From positions 661,095 to 725,094 of the forward strand of contig VXAI01000308.1 in the NCBI GenBank assembly GCA_013399305.1: a stretch of DNA of 64,000 nucleotides, read 5' to 3'. This document shows positions 14,155 to 26,868 of the stretch, one piece after another. Origin of the DNA: Rostratula benghalensis (lineage: Eukaryota; Chordata; Aves; Charadriiformes; Rostratulidae). Below the pieces are notes generated by a model, which did no database searches, was not told the origin of the DNA, and saw only the letters and a program-made list of their open reading frames with translations. Both the position numbers and the translations under genes were made by a program. Position 1 is the stretch's first letter. The number at the start of each line of letters is the position of its first letter.

Positions 14155-15571
14155 TCTGTGAGTCTGAAAACTGCTTCAGTTTGGAAAGAAGCTTTCCTAG
14201 AAAGGAAAATATCACACACCTATTTATGCTTAATGTTTTACACCTTCTTCTAGTGTATGAGGTGCTGTATATAGTCATAAAAATCTTATTGGAAAACTCC
14301 TGGGTGTAATTGAATATAGATTTTCTTGGGTTTTTTTTCAGTGTTAGAATATATGCCAATTTAAATATCTGCTGCTTGAAATTCAAAAGATCCTCAGTAG
14401 ACTGGCAATGCCATCATACATCAGGATGCAGAAGATGGTTAAGCCTGAAGCATGTTCTGATTAACATCTTCTACATAGAAACAGATTCATTGTCTTAAGG
14501 AATAGTTAAGACTCTAAAGTCTGCAGAGAGAGACCAGCAACAGGCACCAAAGCAAAACTATTTCTAGAGACCCATTGGAGAGCTTGCATTTCATTATTTT
14601 AACTTCACAAGAAGAAATTAATGTGAACTGGTGTACCACTGTGATTGCAGGTCTAATCCAGGTGCAATTGCATCTAAGTTTTTACATTAGCATCAAATCG
14701 CCTGTCAGCAGAGTGTTTGAAAAGCTGTGAAAAGGGATTTAAAAAAGCATGAAAAATACACATTAGAAAACACACAAGTTTGTGTGTGCATGTGGGTGTA
14801 CACAACCAACCCAGGTTAAATGCAGTGGAACAAATATATGTACTGACTAACATTTTACTAACGAAAGCAAACCAAACTCGTGCCAGGACCTCTAATGTGT
14901 AACCTCTGCAATGGCAGGTCCTCCCCTGAAGAGTTCCTGGGTTATTCACCCTGTTGCAGGGATTTCTCCCATCCTGCAGCCACTGGTTGAGGGTGTGCCT
15001 GTGGAGGGCTCACTGAACTGCCAGCTAAGGCCTGCTGTGGTGAAGCTGCTGTGTAGGTGGGGATCATGAAGACATGGGTGCTCCTGGATCACAGCCATCC
15101 ACCATGCAGGAAACCACCAAGTCACTGCCCAAGTACAAAGCCACCTACCTGGGGACACCCTGCCATGGATGTTTGATGTCATTTCTTTGGCTGTGGGATT
15201 CCTCTTTTAAGGGCAGTTCCTCCTTCTTTTAGGTAAAATACCCACCCTCATTTGATTTCAACAGGTGTTCCAATAGTTAAACTAGATGTGAAGGGGGAAG
15301 GAGGTAACAATATCTGGCTTGTCTGCAATGAGTTGTGGGGTATCTCATGAGGATTAGAGGGACAGGATGCTACTAAGGGCCTTCAGCCTGTAGTCCTGAG
15401 GCAGACCGGGGACACTGTACTGCAGTTCAAGTCTTATCGATATGTACTAGAAGTTCCTGAGGTAGTTAAGTCAACACAGAATCACCTGTGAGACACCCCA
15501 AGTAATGTTCTGCTAAGAAGGGGGCACAGCGGACAGCCCAGCTGAAGTGACTCTCCATGAATGTTTGAAGC

Positions 15572-16256
15572 ATGAGCAAGACACAGGAGAAGCTGGAAGG
15601 TACCATGCTGCTGGAAAGCTGTGACGTAGTAGCCATCACTGAAACCTGGTGGGATGAATCCTATGACTGAAGCATAGCTATTAGAGCGTTCTCAGAAGGG
15701 AGAGTCGAGGAAGGAAGGGCAAAATTGTTGCTCTATATGTTAAGGAGTGGATAGAGATGAGGAGATGTCCCTAAAGCCCTCCCTGGGAGCAGATGAAGAA
15801 AGAGTTGAGAGCTTGTGGATGAGGACTAAGGGGGAGGCCAATATGAGGAACCCTGTTGTGGGAGTTTATTACAGACCACCTGATCAGAACGGGGAAGTTG
15901 ATGAGGCCTTTTACAGTCAGCTCAAAGGAGCCTCGCAATCACAGGCATTGGTTCTCATGGGGGATTTCAATCATCCTGATATCTGCTACACAGATAGGCT
16001 ACACCAGGGTGTTCCTCCAGTGTATTGATGATAACTTCTTAACTCAGGTGATGGAGGAGCCAACAAGGAGAGGTGTAATACTGGACCTAGTTCTGACAAC
16101 CAGAGAGGGACTGGTGAAGGACATTAAGGTTGGGGGCAGCCTTGGCTGCAGTGACCATGAAAAGACAGAGTTCAGGATCATGGGTAGTATGCGCAGAACA
16201 ACAAGTAGGACTGAAACCTTGGATTACAGGAGGGCTAACTTTGGCCTCTTCAAATG
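15572..16256 (+). pseudogene. CR1 ORF2 endonuclease domain relic
   Basis: In an intact CR1 this domain nicks target DNA to prime reverse transcription. The relic begins with an ATG at 15572 that probably marks or lies near the ORF2 start. The AITETWWDES motif (about 15632-15661) carries the metal-binding glutamate. An in-frame TGA at 15668-15670 stands where related copies usually have tryptophan. After a frameshift, YYRPPDQ (near 15870) and GDFN (15960-15971) follow. After another shift, the catalytic SDHE motif is at 16150-16161. All expected catalytic motifs are still visible, but they are spread over three frames, so no functional enzyme can be made. Confidence 0.88.
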
Positions 16257-16367
16257 AATTCTTGGAGAAACCCTGTGGGTTAGGGCTCTGGAAGGTAGGG
16301 CGGTTCAGTAGAGCTGGACAATATTAAAATATCTCTCCCAAACTCAGAATCAGTGCAATCCTAAGGG

Positions 16368-16381
16368 AAAAAAAAAAAAAA
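16368..16381 (+). repeat. A14 run inside the CR1 copy
   Basis: A homopolymer of 14 A lies between the endonuclease and reverse transcriptase parts. It probably grew by slippage from an A-rich ORF2 segment, and it could disrupt the frame on its own. Confidence 0.8.
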
Positions 16382-16559
16382 GAAAGGCAAGCAAGGGAAG
16401 CAGAAAACCTGCGTGGTTGAGCAGGGAGCTTCTGAAAAAGTTCAAGTTGGAGAAGGAATATTACACTGAGTGGAGGAACGGAATGACCACTTGGGAAGAT
16501 TACAAGAATGCCATTAGAGTATGCAGGGATGAAAGGCCAAAGCCTCCTAGGAAGTAAAA

Positions 16560-17580
16560 TTGGCAAGGGATATCAAAGTGAACAAGAAATCTTTTTTCAA
16601 TTATATTGGAAGAAAAAGGAAAACTAGAGAAATTGTGGGCCTGCTGTTGAATGAGACAAGTCCCATGGTGACAGAGGATGCAGAGAAAGCAGAATTGCTG
16701 AATCCATTTTTCGCTTCAGTCTTTACTGCTCAGGCCAGCCCTCAGAGGTCCCAGACTTTGGAGGAAACAGAGCAAGTCTGGATGAAAGAAAACTTCGCCT
16801 TGATTGAGGAAGATCAATTCAGGGAACAGTTAATTACACTGGCTACCTGCAAGTCCATGGGTCCTGATGGTATGCACCTGCGGGTGCTGAGTGAGCTGGC
16901 AGAAGTCATTGCTGGCTCCTCTCCATGATCTCTTAAAAGTTGTGGAGAAAGGTGACCAAGGACTGGAGGAAGGCCAATATCATCCCGGTCTTCAGAAAGG
17001 GCAAGAAGGAGGACCTGGGAAACTACAGGCTGGTCAGCCTCACCTCCATCCCTGGAAAGATGATGGAACAGTTCTTTCTGGGCATCATCTCAAAGCATCT
17101 GGAGGAAAAGAAAGCAATCAGAAGTAGTCAACATGGAATCACCAAGGGGAAATCATGTCTGAGTAACTTGATAGCCTTCTACGATGGCATGATTAGATGG
17201 ATAGATGAGGGGAGGGTGATGGACATTGTCTACATTGACTTCAGCAAGGCTTTTGACAAAATTTCTCACAGCATCCTCATAGGTAAGCTTAGAAAGTGTG
17301 GATTAGATGAATGGACAGTGAGGTGGATTGAAAACTGGCTGAAAGACAGAGCTCAGAGGATTGTGATCAGTGACACAGATTCTAGTTGGAGGTCCCTAAC
17401 AAGTGGGCCCCCCCAGAGGACTGTGTCCAGTCCTGTTCAATGTTTTCATCAATGACCCGGATGAAGGTATAGAATGTGCTCTCAGCAAGTTTGCTGATGA
17501 TACAAAACTGGGAGGGGTGGCTGACACACCAGAAGGCTGTGGCGCCATCCAGTGAGACCTGGACAGGCTGGAGAGTTGAG
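16560..17580 (+). pseudogene. CR1 ORF2 reverse transcriptase domain relic
   Basis: In an intact element this domain copies the CR1 RNA at the nicked target. Visible motifs in order are SMGPDGMHLRVL at about 16854, RKANIIPVFRKG near 16966, YIDFSKAFDK at 17231-17260 with one catalytic aspartate, and FADD at 17490-17501 with the catalytic aspartate pair. Frames change near 16920-16940 and again near 17410-17435, just after a C7 run (17408-17414) in the region that should encode the GxPQGS turn. In-frame TGA codons at 17553-17555 and 17577-17579 look like CGA to TGA decay at CpG sites. The gene is a clear pseudogene. Confidence 0.9.
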
Positions 17581-17591
17581 CAGAGAGGAAC

Positions 17592-18265
17592 GTGATGAAA
17601 TTGAACAAGGGCAAGTGTAGGGCCCTGCACCTGGGGAGGAACAATCCCCTGCACCAGTATGGGTTGGGGGCTGACTCGTTGGAGAGCGTTTCTGAGGTAA
17701 AAGACCTGGGAGTCCTGGTGGACATGGGGATGACCATGAGACAGCAATGCGGCCAAGAAAGCCAATGGCATCCTGGAGTGCATCAAGAAGAGCATGACCA
17801 GCAGATGGAGGGAGATTATCCTGCCCCTTTACTCTGTCCTGGTGAGGCCCGATCTGGAGTACTACGTCCAGTTCTGTGCTCCCCAGTTCAAGGAGGACAG
17901 GGAACTGCTGAAGAGGGTACAGCAGAAGACCGCCAAGATGATTAGGGGCCTGGATTATCTCCCATATGAGGAAAGGTTGAGGGACTTTTTAGTCTCAAGA
18001 AGAGAAAACTGAAGGGGGATCTAATCAACACCTATAAATACTTAAAGGATGGGCATCAAGAGAATGTGTCCAGGGAGAGAACAAGAGGAAATGGGCACAA
18101 ACTTGTGTATAAGAAGTTCTATTTAAACATGAGAAGAAACCTCTTCACTTTGAGGGTGGCAGAGCCCTGGTAGAGGCTGCCCAGAGGTGGTAGAGTCTCT
18201 GTCTCTGGAGACATTCAAAACCCACCTGGACACATTCCTGTGCAACTTGCTCTAGGAGGACCTGC
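17592..18265 (+). pseudogene. CR1 ORF2 C-terminal region relic
   Basis: This segment continues ORF2 after the reverse transcriptase. KCRALHLGRNNP (near 17610) and EVKDLGVLVD (near 17695) are in one frame. After a shift near 17745-17790, the next frame carries LPLYSVLVRPDLEYYVQF (from about 17820) and [10 protein letters not shown] (near 17958). A small deletion breaks the usual [11 protein letters not shown] block at about 17985. A third frame then runs through KGDLINTYKYLK to about 18160. The order matches the shorter CR1 copies elsewhere in the window. Confidence 0.85.
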
Positions 18266-18337
18266 TTTGACAGGGGGGTTAAAATAGATGACCTCCAGAG
18301 GTCCCTTCCAACCCCACAAGATTCTGTGATTCTGTGA

Positions 18338-21300
18338 ATATTCTGGCTATCTGCAGTCCAATTTGCAGTTGTGAAACCAAAATCACATTTTTTCAGCTCA
18401 TGTCAGCAGAAAAAAATGCAGACACACATGAAAAGAAAATGCAGATTTTGAAGGGTGTGTGCATGTGCCTGTTTACAGTTAACTATGTTTCCTCTTTATG
18501 AACCCTTAAAGTCCTTCCAATTTATTGGACTACCACCGCTCCATGTTTTTCCAGCTAGTTAGGATCTACAGCAGTCCTTGGAGTCAACACGACTTTTTTT
18601 ACTTTACATGTGGCAACAACTGACAAAGGTGTTTCTGTTAACAAAACAAAAAATACATTATTCATGGGTCTTTACAGACATGCAGCTGCTTCTCTCCACA
18701 AGGTTTTATGTGACACTTCAGTTAAATTGAAAGAATGTTACCATTGTACAACTTCATTTAAGACCTTACATATTTGTTTACTTGTCAAAACTGAAGACTG
18801 AAGGGAGCTGTTTTTCAAAGGGACAACAAAGTTTCCAAGACTGATAGAAGCAGACTAGGGGGCATGGAAGCAGTTACACATGCAACAGGGGAAACAGGAG
18901 CTAGGTCTATTGTCTTTTGTGGATCGCATCTGCATTTGAAGTCTATTGGAAACTCAATGACCGTGCAAGCATTACTTTAATCCCAAATTAATTTACTCTG
19001 TCTCTCACAGTGGTTATTAGTTTACATGTTATGCAAGCTCACATGTTATGCATGGCCACAGTGTTTCTGATCAAACCATAATAAGTATTCCTGTTCATAA
19101 ATTACCTTTTTTACTGACCTTCAGGAGGTTCCTGAAAGAGTGTACCTATTTCGTTTGTGGTTGGTTACCCACCTGAAATTACACAGTTCCTCCTTCTGTG
19201 CCCTGCTCTGTGGAATGGCCCTCTAAAGCTAAAGAAATGTGGATGTGCTGCACTCCTCCCATTGACTAATGAACATTTTGAATCAATTCATCCAAGCAAA
19301 AACTTTAAGCTTCCTGGCTTCACCATATTTTCACATCCAGTTTTTCTCTATATACATTCTATGATGTTGCAATTCTCCTCTTGGGATGCTGGTAGCTCTA
19401 GAACAGGCAATAACTGTTCCCCTTGCTGGGATGTGGGTGGCTAAGGACTTTTCCACTCTCAACAGGCCAGGAAAGGAGGAAACTTCACTAATGGTATGAC
19501 AGAAATCACTTTTATCAGCAAATGAAATAAGATTATTTCAGTTTTTAACCATTCATTTTCAGTGTTTTTCTAAATTATGAACTGCAGCCTGAGGCAGAAG
19601 AAACACGACAGTGAACTCCCTGAATATCACCTGCTTTATTAAGTGATAATGCAAAACCAATGCTAGAGAAAACTTGCAGTTCTGCACTTGTCAGATGACA
19701 ACTGTGACTGTTAAAGTAGTCCTGTTGTATGCTGGATACCTCTTTATACTAAACTATTCTCAAATTCATTTATGAGTGGAGATTCATCAAACTGACAAAA
19801 AGAAAACAAAATACTGCTGCAAAACATTCATTGCAGCCTCAGAATAGTTGACCTAAAACATATCTAAAATCTCTAGGTCCTCCAAATGAATTTGGTTTTC
19901 AGTAAATTTAAGATGATGCATGTTTTGTCACAAGAACACTGTGCAAGGGGCAGTGCAAATCACAGTTTTGAGCCAGTTTCAGGATGAAGATCATATTATT
20001 GATAGGGTTTTCTCTCAAGCTGTTAGTTAACTTTTTCCCCTCTCCTCTCTCCCCTTCCAAGAAGTAAAGCAACCTTGCAGTTACTCTGTCAACTGGCATA
20101 AGTTTCCTTTAAAGGACTATGCACAAAACCAACTTGCCAGAATATGTTAACAGGCATAGTTAGAACACTGTTCGCAGTAAATATAAACAATTCCCTTTAA
20201 ATCTTCTTCCTTAGTTATTGTGAAAACAGATACTTCATCTGCCCTTGAGGGTTTTTTATACCTATTGCATTCTCTCTTACATTGCTTCAAGCCTCCACAT
20301 ATCATGGCTTGTCTGAAACACCTCTGGGGCTGAAGGCAAGATGCAGTTTTGCAGAGACAGCTGAGCAGGTTCTGCAGGAGAGCTGGGACAGGGGGCTGGG
20401 GAACCGCAGGGCACCTGGAGGGCTATGGGGGCTCAGGGGTGGCTGGGAACAGCTAGTGGGGTCCAGGAGGAATTCATGACTGGCCAGAGAAGGGTTAGCA
20501 ACCCCTGCCTACGCATGATACCCTCTGCTCCCAAGAAGATATCAAGCTTAATGTAACTGCTCCTCCACATGAAAACAGCACCCATCTCTGCCTCACAGCT
20601 TCACGCCATCACCTTACCAGTAGCGTGCAGGAGTGTGAGTGGGAGTGAGAGCTACTGAGAGACAGACTTACCCTCCCTTCTACCCTCTACTTCCTCCCTC
20701 CCTCCTTACCTAAGATTAGACAGGACTTTATGTTTGGAAATAACAAGATTGGTTAAGAAAATAAAAGCCAGGAAGTTTGAATCACTCAGTGTCTGGAGTA
20801 TTTCTGTAGCTGGTGGTAGGAGCCAAGGAGATGCAGTCCACATATAAACTGAGATGACTGAAGGACATGATGAGGTTACGGAGTGATGATTTTTAATTTA
20901 GCATTTGTTAAAGACACAAAGCCACCAGCACACTTAACACAAACCATGTGTGCCATCTTACAGCCCTGCAGGTATGGGGGCAGGGGCATGGATATTGGCT
21001 GCTCTCCCGTGTTCACTGAACTGTATGATATTTATGTCCTCTCTGAGTGGAGGTGAATGCAGTGGCTCTGCTGACTGTGCTGCCACAGCCTGCTTTCTTT
21101 CACTGTTTTCCCGACTCTGAGTCTGTTATTTACACTTCTTATTCATCTGAGATGGATTAAAACAAAATGAAATATTCTTTCCCAACCAAACCAGCACAAA
21201 TACAGCATAAAGAGCAAGATCTTATATGAATAGAATAAATTCTGTGGAGTATCTATCTGTATAGTAAATTGGGAAGCTAATAAACTTACTTTTATCTGTA

Positions 21301-24300
21301 CTTAGCAGTCCTGTGAGTATAGTATGTTCTTCTTCCATTTGGTTTAATGAACATTTAGACAGTAATCAATGTCTCTTTAGCACGAGGTAGAACATTACCT
21401 AAATGTGGGAAGTGGAAGAATTGTACTGAAGTATATCTTACTACCCTAAAATAAGATTCAATATTCTTTGCCTTAATATAGATCCCGAATAATAAAAGAA
21501 AACAGTCCTTTGGTACAAGCGGTGACCCATGTGTCGATTATAGTGTCAGGTCAAGTTAATTGTCACCAATTCCTCTCCAAGGAAAGTTAATCTTTAGTAA
21601 TGCAGTCCTCACAATGGCTTTTAAATTCTAGTGTTTCTCTTGATGGCATGTTTTACTCCTAACTAATATCCTTCATATCTTTTCTGTCTACACTGAGAAA
21701 GGATTCACAGATCCTCCTCTAAAGCAAATTTATGTTCCTATCATTTTTGGTGCCTAGAGACCTCACATTAAATATCACTGAGGATTTATTAATTTAAGGA
21801 TTGAATTATTCTTTTAATGTAGATTTCACCCTTAGAGACATCCCTGTCTCTAGGGCTGTCACTCACTTTGAGCTTACAACATTGCTCAGGCTTTTAACAC
21901 CACTGTAACATCAACTGTACTGCAATTGAGTATGCAACCTTCAGCATAACGAAGATCAAATTCTCTTCCTACTGAGATTAGCAGTTTGTGATGCAACATT
22001 GCCAAGGCCTTCCTGTGAGTAAACCAATTGTATTAGTAAATTATCCAAGTTGAGTATTTTTTTCAAGTGTGGATAGTTTCTTATGTAGTCCTGAACATAG
22101 ATAATAACATCTTCCACGATGCATGAGAACAACATTCGACCATGGTCTTTCTGAGACTCAATTACTTAATACGGCAATTTAGGATAGCAAATAAAATGGG
22201 CTTGTTAAGTCCATGTACATAAAAGTGTTAAGATTCTTGAAAGGAATGTGCTGAGGCTTATCAAATATGAAGATTTGTAGACTTCACAATAATTGTATAG
22301 ATTATGATATTTTGAACATATTTTCATTTCTAAAATAATTTTATTTTGTTGTTCTAAAAAGATTTAATGGGAATATATTCTATTTTCAGAGTGAACATTT
22401 GCATGAATGGATTATACAGGCCATTTTTTGTCTTTGAGGTGGATTGCTTCCTATTTAAAACTGTACAAAATTTAATTTAGTTTATTTGCAAAACTTTAAT
22501 GAGAAATATTCAGAGTTCTTTCTATCATTTTCTCCTGAGCAAATCAGATACAAATCTTTCACAAAAGTAATTTGCTGCTTACAGAAACGTTTAAGCCTTT
22601 CAAGTTTCTTATTGCGTGGGATAGTGTCTTTGAATTGGAAGTAGCACATATTGGATGCTCTAGTGTTTGCAATGAAAAGTGAAGTTTAAAAGAAGAGGCA
22701 TTGTACAAAATTGTCTCATCTGATTTCCTGTCTCGAAATACACTTCCAACAACCCCTTCTAAACTAATAAGCTCAGACTTTTTCCCATTCTGCCAAACTT
22801 TGCATTTTGACTAGCAATACCCTGCAAGATATTTTCTAGTTAAAACTCAATTTTCATTTTGTAAAAGAAAATGAAGTGAGACCTGGCAGAAATTGGGACA
22901 GGAATTGCTTTATCAGAATGGCTAGACCCCTCTGGGAAATGAATGAGCGAAAGACGTTCAGATGGATATAGGTAGAAAATGGAGGAAGAGACACTGGCAG
23001 AATCGGTCTGTCAAGAGGACTGGCAAGGTACCCTGCGAAACCTTCCCACTGCCTCTCCATCTTGCCATGTATCCAACCTTGTATTTTCATTCCTTTTCAA
23101 GATGAGCCATGCAATTTTCCCACCTGTGGGTTGGGTCACCAAACTTGGGTGACTGCATGTGCCAGGCTGGCCTGGCCAAATTTCTCTTCTCTCCTAGATG
23201 TCCCATCAGGAGCTGTGAATATTATGAATGTATAGAAACATCAGGAGTTGGTCTTCATGCATAGCGTTACAGCCACTAGAAATGCTACTATAAACAGGCC
23301 TAAACACACATCAAGTCATACCATATTTTCAGCCATCCACAAACTTTCCTCGTATCCTACATCTCCTAGAGGATAGACATCTCTAGTCATTTGTTTTATT
23401 TTTTCCCTCTTCGACTTTCCTTCATTGCCCCAAGGTGATCCACTCACCAGCCAGTCATGGCAATGCATTGAAGATTACATGGCTTGCCAAGACCTGGGGA
23501 GTAGTATAGCTACAACCATTAGCTTCAACTGCTGCAGCTGTGCAAAAACAAGCCAAGACTGAATTTTCTAGCCACCCCCATAGCAACAATGTGGCCTTAA
23601 TTAACCAGGGTTATACATTATATTTACATAATGTTGGTTAAAAAAGAACACGTATTTAACATTATTTTCCATTATTCCTCATATTTTTGAGGGAAAACTG
23701 TTACAAAAATAATACCTGCAATCAAATTTGCAATGTGTCAGGCATCTTCAGCAGAATTTTTCTGGTCTTTATTGGTTCTCAGAATATTCTTGTATATTTA
23801 TAGACAGATGAGGCACAAATCTACTTTCGTAGTTTCTGCTGCCATCCTCTAATAACAAGCATTTATTGGCAGCACTATGATCCCAAAGACTTTGGAGGGG
23901 ACCTATCTGCTCTCCAGAACTTCCATCACTAAGGTCCTCCCACAAAGCACAACTGCAAACTCATCCTGGTGAGAGCCTAATCTGCAAGTCGGGCTCTAAC
24001 ATATCTGTTTCAGCAAAGTGTTAACAGATGGATGCCCACAATGAATCTTGGTACAAAATTCATGTTGTTTTGGCAAATACAGAATTAGCACAATAGATAT
24101 CCCCGTTACATGTATGCATTCTGGCACAGATGTTCCTATCCCATCCTTACCAGAGGCCACAAGGTTATTTATTAAGTGCATTTTCCTAACCATTTTCAAC
24201 AGGAATTTGTTTCTCGTGCCATCCTCACAACCCCACTAGCATGTTCTTACATCGACTGTACATTAACAGTCACGATTTTATGAAACCTTCCTTAGCTAAA

Positions 24301-26802
24301 ACTTTAGGAGACTTAGATTATTATATCTACCAATCAGTTCTCCAGCAAGTCCCATAGTACTGTGTGTGAAAGAAGCAGCGAGAGCTATGAAAAGATATTG
24401 TTGGTAATGTTTGAATAAGACATGGAAATAAGCAGGTTGCTGTCCACAGTGTTAGCACAGCTGCACCACTTTATTAAAACCGTGGATCATCAAAAGCCTC
24501 TGAAAGCTACTGAGTGTTGGGTAGTATCCAGCCCCATGCTGAATTTGATGGTAATGTCACTGAACTTCAGATCAGCTCTTTGCTGGGTATTAGTCCAGGT
24601 AGACCAGTGAAATTTCTTGACCCAAAGAAACTAAAATGAGACAGAAAACAAGACATGAGTGAATGAAAGAAAGAGGTGGAGAAGAACAAGCTGTGGATGA
24701 AAAACAAATGTGTGAAGCAATAGAAATGAATAAAAATATTTTCCTAGCTCCTTCTGTTAATACCATAACAGTGATAAAGTATGAGAAAGAAATTAGAAAG
24801 TATGATCTTTTTCATGACCCATTTTCCTATAAGTTTTTCCTTGCCATTGCACCAATTGCTTAACAGCTGATTCTACATTTATTTAACTTTTGGTTCTCAC
24901 ACAATTACTCTGTGATGTCTTTTAGCCCTCTTCTTCTTCCTTCAGAATTGATTTCCTGTACTCAGATTACTCCTCATGATTACCAGAAAGAACCACACTC
25001 CCTAGCCCCCGAGACTCTGCCTGTGAGGACAAAGTCAACACATTGAAACTCTCCATGGGTTTTACAATATTTCAGTGTTCTTCAACTGACTCTAACCTAG
25101 TGTGGATCAACCTAACAACAAAACAGCAACAAGGAGTGAGACATGACTGTGACAATTTCAGCAAAAAAGGCACTTGAATTCCCTCTCCTGTTCCATGATC
25201 TTACTGGCAGGTTCATATAATTTAACTTAACTGTTTACTCAGCTGATCCAAGGAGCGTTAAGGGCTCACAATAAGCATGGCGGATGGGGAGAAATGTTAA
25301 GACAGAGACTCGAGATGACAAGCAGGGTAGATCCTCAGGCCTTGGTTAGCCAGAGTAGTCTGACACATTTAGTTTCTTCATAAAGGGTCTTGGTAATCAT
25401 CAGTATCTGTTGCACATTATTAACTTTCCACCTGACACTGGCTAAAGAAGAGCCATTCTTTTATTTTCTGGTGTCACAATGGCAATTGTTGCCAGATTAG
25501 CCTCCAGGCAGGAGGTGGGTGGGAAGAAGAAAATGAAGTAAATATCTTAAAATACATACAGTTCCAAGGTGACTTAAAAAAATATGCCAGTGACTGGCTT
25601 TGAAGTCATCTGCTCAGCCTGATTTCATGACATGAGGATCTTCTGTCTTTGACTCAGCAACATTTTAACTCTACATAGAGTCAAGATACTCTGATCCTCA
25701 GACATCACCAGGCACAGTGTGAGGCAGTGCTGTGCCAGAGCCTCTTACACCTCAATGTAAGAAGAGCAAAGAAATTGCACAGGGTGAGGGTGGAATCTTT
25801 CAGAAATAGAACCAGGAGGTTCTTTTATGGGAAGGGTGTTCAGTTTTGAAACAGACAATGAAAGCATTTCTCAGCTATGAGTTAGTTTGTCATTTTAGAC
25901 AGTACTGTCATTTATCTTACAGTAACATGCAAAAATTTGCCCTATATCACAACTTGTTTGTAGATTGCTGTGAGTCTGTGACAGCCCTCACTAACACAGT
26001 GAAATACAGCTTTCACCATATCCACAGGCTCACTAATGTTTTATGTAAGATTTCTGCTTTTTCCACAGTATTTGAAACAATCCATCATGCCTTATTGTAC
26101 TGTCACAGAACAATATCTGATTTCCAGAGTTTATGCTGAAAATTAGTTAAGTAATTAGGTAGGTTTAGCAAAGAACACAGAAGGAATTCAGAGATGTATT
26201 AAAAACTTGGCATTCACAATAGTAAAACCTAGGAACTTATAATTTTGTAATATGCTGGCCTTATATTTGCATCTGTTTATTTTTGTGGATATAAAATTCA
26301 AGTATGAGAGATTAACATTTATTCAGAGTTAATGCTTGGTATCTACAGATGTTTTCGTTTGCAATGCAACACACAATCTGGTTCTCCAAGCTAAGAGAAG
26401 GCCATTGACCTGTGTGGTGAATCCATCTATAGTAGACATTATAGAGCAATTATCTGCAGTACTTTCCTGGAAGAATGGGGTGAATCCCTGAAATTAAAAA
26501 AACCCCACATGTGGTCATCTTGTCCCTGTCTGTTTGAAGACCTGCTGACATGAGCTATACCTACTCAGGCAAGATTGATACTTTCCATTTTGGAGGTCCT
26601 CATAAGTGAAGTAGCAGCTGCAAACAAAACTGTACTTTTCATTCGTTCTAAAATTTAACTATTTAAAACATATATGTTGGCTTTAAACCAGAAATAATTA
26701 ATTATACTAACTCTCTTTTATGGTGATTGAAAAGACAAAAAGAATAGATGCTGACTCTACAAGGCTGGCTTTTTACTTGCTAAGTAAATACATGATTTAA
26801 TT
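18338..26802. other. Long unique non-coding stretch
   Basis: About 8.5 kb without a supported gene or recognised dispersed repeat. It is mostly AT-rich. A more GC-rich island at about 20320-20480 has open frames on the plus strand but no recognisable protein. A homopyrimidine tract follows at about 20670-20709. An octamer ATTTGCAT lies at 22397-22404 in an AT-rich stretch. The open frames at 19157, 24422 and 25846 on the plus strand look like chance. Confidence 0.5.
20691..20705. repeat. Homopyrimidine CCTCC tract
   Basis: A run of TTCCTCCCTCCCTCC. The complementary strand has four short G runs and could form a two-layer quadruplex, although with two-base outer runs this would be weak. Confidence 0.5.
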
Positions 26803-26868
26803 TAGAATAGAATAGTTCAGTGGAAGAGATCTACAACAATCATCTAGTCCAGCTGCCTGATCACTTCC
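26803..26868 (-). mobile_element. CR1 LINE 3'-end fragment
   Basis: A short minus-strand CR1 end. On the plus strand it reads AGAATAGAATAGTTCAG, then a segment close to 'catctagtccagctgcctga', the usual start of the reverse-complemented CR1 3' region. The similarity is lost after about 26868. Confidence 0.75.

Larger units (their letters stand above)
3456..15269. other. Long unique AT-rich non-coding stretch
   Basis: About 11.8 kb with no supported gene and no recognised dispersed repeat. It holds small low-complexity tracts: A16 then an A/C-rich tail at 7178-7215, T runs near 10372 and 10556, and an A14-T-A10 tract at 14130-14154. Splice-like signals occur, such as pyrimidine-rich tracts ending in CAG at 3903, 4384 and 12501, but the sequence after each is short or quickly closed. 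The stretch is most simply intronic or intergenic DNA. Some parts could be conserved non-coding elements, which cannot be judged from one sequence. Confidence 0.5.
15270..18337 (+). mobile_element. CR1 LINE, about 3 kb, most of ORF2
   Basis: This is the largest mobile element in the window. It covers the leader before ORF2 (from about 15270), the apurinic-like endonuclease, the reverse transcriptase, the ORF2 C-terminal block and the 3' tail. It ends at 18337 with two perfect ATTCTGTG octamers (18321-18336). A full CR1 is about 4.5 kb, so the 5' part with ORF1 is missing. The coding part is dead: the frame changes several times and there are in-frame stops, at least three of which look like loss of CGA or TGG codons. 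An A14 run at 16368-16381 lies inside it, between endonuclease and reverse transcriptase. The left boundary is approximate because the leader is degenerate. Confidence 0.92.

Noticed and set aside
17382..17795. Minus-strand open frames of 137 and 113 codons
   Set aside because: They are antisense shadows of the CR1 ORF2 region around the FADD motif.
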